This document shows, piece after piece, positions 5,197 through 6,578 of a DNA stretch of 6,578 bases. Location: positions 30,853 through 37,430 of the forward strand of contig KL568527.1 in the NCBI GenBank assembly GCA_000715605.1, written 5' to 3'. Numbering within the stretch: the first letter of the stretch is position 1; each line of letters starts with the position of its first letter. Both the position numbers and the translations under genes were made by a program. The notes under the pieces are model-generated. The model was not told the origin of the DNA and did not search any database. It was given only the letters and a program-made list of their open reading frames with translations. Source of the DNA: Streptomyces speibonae (GTDB taxonomy: Bacteria > Actinomycetota > Actinomycetes > Streptomycetales > Streptomycetaceae).

Positions 5197-5790
5197 ATGA
5201 AGTCAGCAACTCCCCCGAATGGGCATATGCAGCAGCACTCCGCGCTCGAACGCGAGTTCACTATGCGCTTCACGTCAACGCCGCGCGGTGCCCGCCTCGC
5301 TCGCAGACTCATCTCGCACCGCCTGAACGACTGGGGCCACCCGTACGCGACCACGGTCAACGAGACGCTCACCCTCATCACGGCGGAACTCGCCGCCAAC
5401 GCCGTCCGCCACGGCCACGTCCCCGGCCGGGACTTCCACGTCCAGCTCACCCTGACCGAGGGCACCTTCCGTATCGAGGTGACCGACACCCGCGCTGAGA
5501 AACAGCCCCCGGCCGCCAGCCCTTCGGCGACCGACTCGCTGTCCGAGTCCGGCCGGGGCCTGCTTCTGGTCGCCGCCCTCGCGAACGACTGGGGCGTCAG
5601 CCCTCGCAAGGCCGCCCCAGGCAAGACCGTATGGGCGGAGCTGCACACGCGGACGAAGGGCCACCCGCTGACGCACCGGGTGGCCCCTGAACCGACGGAT
5701 GTCGATCTACTCCTGGCTACTGCTTCACTGCTGCGCGACGACCTCGGGTCGCAGCCGGAGGACGCCAGCCACGGAGATCGTCGTCCGTGA
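5197..5790 (+). CDS. RsbW-like ATP-binding protein (HATPase, anti-sigma-factor-like), whiJ-type triad
   Basis: This 197-residue protein has a GHKL/HATPase_c_2 fold as in anti-sigma factor kinases such as RsbW and SpoIIAB. The N-box is LTLITAELAANAVRHG, with E64 and N68 in the right places for Mg-ATP binding. FRIEVTDTR (91-99) is the G1 region, with D97. SESGRGLLLVAALANDWGV (116-134) is the G2 region, and GKTVWAEL (142-149) closes the fold. The domain normally ends there; the remaining 48 or so residues have no family character and run through a hairpin (5658-5686) and antisense to the end of pglX. Of the starts at 5197, 5227 and 5263, none has a convincing Shine-Dalgarno; MRFTSTPRGARLARR, the family-like opening, begins at 5263, so the true protein may be 22 residues shorter. 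Such ATPases accompany XRE-DUF5753 and DUF397 genes in whiJ/abaA-type loci. Confidence 0.87.
   Translation: MKSATPPNGHMQQHSALEREFTMRFTSTPRGARLARRLISHRLNDWGHPYATTVNETLTLITAELAANAVRHGHVPGRDFHVQLTLTEGTFRIEVTDTRAEKQPPAASPSATDSLSESGRGLLLVAALANDWGVSPRKAAPGKTVWAELHTRTKGHPLTHRVAPEPTDVDLLLATASLLRDDLGSQPEDASHGDRRP
5658..5686 (-). terminator. Perfect 10-bp hairpin downstream of pglX, inside the ATPase frame
   Basis: GGGCCACCCG (5658-5667) and CGGGTGGCCC (5677-5686) are exact reverse complements around a 9-base loop. On the minus strand the hairpin begins 31 bases after the pglX stop at 5717, a typical terminator position. No T-run follows. Lying between convergent genes it may work in both directions, but it falls within the annotated 3' part of the ATPase open frame. 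Confidence 0.6.
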
Positions 5791-6578
5791 GTCCGTGCTC
5801 GCCCTGCTTCTGCTGGCGGTAACCGGCGAAGAAGTCCGCCGGGGAGCCGCTGTAGAGCATGTCGAACTCGTTGTGCCACTGGTACAGCCACGGCTGGAGT
5901 TCCAGCAGGCCGGCGAGGAACGGCGTGATCTCCTCGGTGGACAGCGCGGTGTTGGTGAAGTACGTCGCCAGCGCCTGCGCTTGCTCCTGGTGGTCCCAGC
6001 CGGCCCAGCCGTACAGCTCAGGAGTGGCGGCGTTGGTCTGCCCGTAGGAGATGAACCGCTCCTTGGGCACGTCGAGCTTGCCTCGCGCCTTCCAATAGGA
6101 GGGGCGCAGAAAGTCGGCGGAGGTGTACTTCGGTGGCACGGGGATGGAGTCCCGGATCTTCCGCTTGGCCGACTCGTCGGGCGCAGCGTCCTCCTTGCGC
6201 TGGAGGTCCCACACCTCTTCCCAGTCGGCACGTTTCTTCAGTCCGGAGGGCTTGTAGCGCAGGGCGGAGAGGAACGGCACGTGCTCGTCGGTGATCAGCT
6301 CGGCGACGACCTTCGCCAGTTCCTTGCGGGGCGCGTAGAGCTTGGCGACGGAGACGAAGGCCTCGTCACGGGAGAGGGCGTCGGTGAGGCGGGCCAGGGC
6401 GAGGATGACGGGCTGGCCGTTCTCGTCGAACCACAGGTCGCGGTTCTCCATACGGTCGAGGAGCCAGAAGCGCAGGACCCTCTCCTGCAGGGCGTCCCAG
6501 CCCTCAGTGGCCCAGCGACGCTTGTACTCAGGCCGCTCGACCATGCCGATGGTGCGGTTTGACTCGATCGCGTCGATC
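5717..6578 (-). CDS. pglX: BREX type 2 (Pgl) DNA methyltransferase PglX, C-terminal part
   Basis: These 286 codons form the 3' end of a gene that enters from the right edge with an open frame throughout; the ATG at 6544 is internal, since in-frame codons (IESNRTIG) continue upstream. I recognise the C-terminus of the large PglX adenine-specific methyltransferase of BREX type 2 systems. The characteristic stretches, in order, are GMVERPEYKRRW, LRFWLLDRMENRDLWFD, ITDEHVPFLSALRYKPSGLKKR, IPVPPKYTSADFLRPSYWKARGK (shown in part), LDVPKERFISYG and GWAGWDHQEQAQALA. They are followed by a tryptophan-rich tail and WRPPAATRGRR. The catalytic motifs lie outside the window. In the Streptomyces Pgl system PglX modifies host DNA and works with PglW, PglY and PglZ to block phage. 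The gene converges on the ATPase gene with a 74-bp overlap, and a hairpin follows its stop. Confidence 0.87.
   Translation of the reverse strand, partial: IDAIESNRTIGMVERPEYKRRWATEGWDALQERVLRFWLLDRMENRDLWFDENGQPVILALARLTDALSRDEAFVSVAKLYAPRKELAKVVAELITDEHVPFLSALRYKPSGLKKRADWEEVWDLQRKEDAAPDESAKRKIRDSIPVPPKYTSADFLRPSYWKARGKLDVPKERFISYGQTNAATPELYGWAGWDHQEQAQALATYFTNTALSTEEITPFLAGLLELQPWLYQWHNEFDMLYSGSPADFFAGYRQQKQGEHGLTDDDLRGWRPPAATRGRRAAVKQ

Noticed and set aside
1..6578. CRISPR arrays, tRNA or rRNA genes, origins
   Set aside because: No regularly spaced repeats, cloverleaf-like segments or rRNA-like stretches were seen on either strand.

Overview
The window is high-GC actinobacterial DNA, almost certainly Streptomyces. 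The base composition, the GTG starts, and the families present (DUF397, XRE-DUF5753, RsbW-like ATPase, DUF6879) all point there. The right edge carries the 3' end of a BREX type 2 (Pgl) pglX methyltransferase gene, so this is accessory, probably phage-defence, territory.

Layout, left to right. (1) 1-75 (-): the start of an unidentified gene that runs off the left edge. (2) 82-304: a divergent promoter region with a good inverted repeat at 237-259. (3) 305-574 and 567-1199 (+): a translationally coupled pair, a small conserved hypothetical protein and a DUF6879 protein. (4) 1223-2098 (-): an EcsC-like protein, convergent with the DUF6879 gene. (5) 2284-2325: a strong hairpin that probably terminates the next operon. 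(6) 2342-5034 (-): a DUF397 gene and an XRE-DUF5753 regulator gene of the whiJ/abaA type. The regulator gene is split in two by a 1657-bp insertion at 2991-4647. (7) 5197-5790 (+): a divergent RsbW-like ATP-binding protein, the third member of the whiJ-type triad. (8) 5717-6578 (-): the C-terminal part of PglX, convergent with the ATPase and overlapping it by 74 bp.

The most striking feature is the insertion. It has 27-bp imperfect terminal inverted repeats (22/27 matches) and is flanked by TA duplications within a CTAG target. It encodes an IS630/Tc1-mariner-type transposase whose three acidic residues are spaced as DD34E. Removing the element together with one TA copy restores a 277-residue regulator in frame. 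Besides the transposase, the element carries a convergent 105-codon gene that resembles the Imm51 family of immunity proteins, with no toxin gene beside it. The mobile unit therefore looks like an IS630 element with an orphan immunity gene as passenger, which has knocked out the DNA-binding member of a regulatory triad next to a BREX-2 gene.

How the parts work together is partly inference. In intact whiJ-type loci, an XRE-DUF5753 protein, a small DUF397 protein and an anti-sigma-like ATPase form a regulatory set. Here only the ATPase and DUF397 remain intact, and DUF397 has been cut off from its native promoter. Family assignments come from recognising the sequences; no database search was run.
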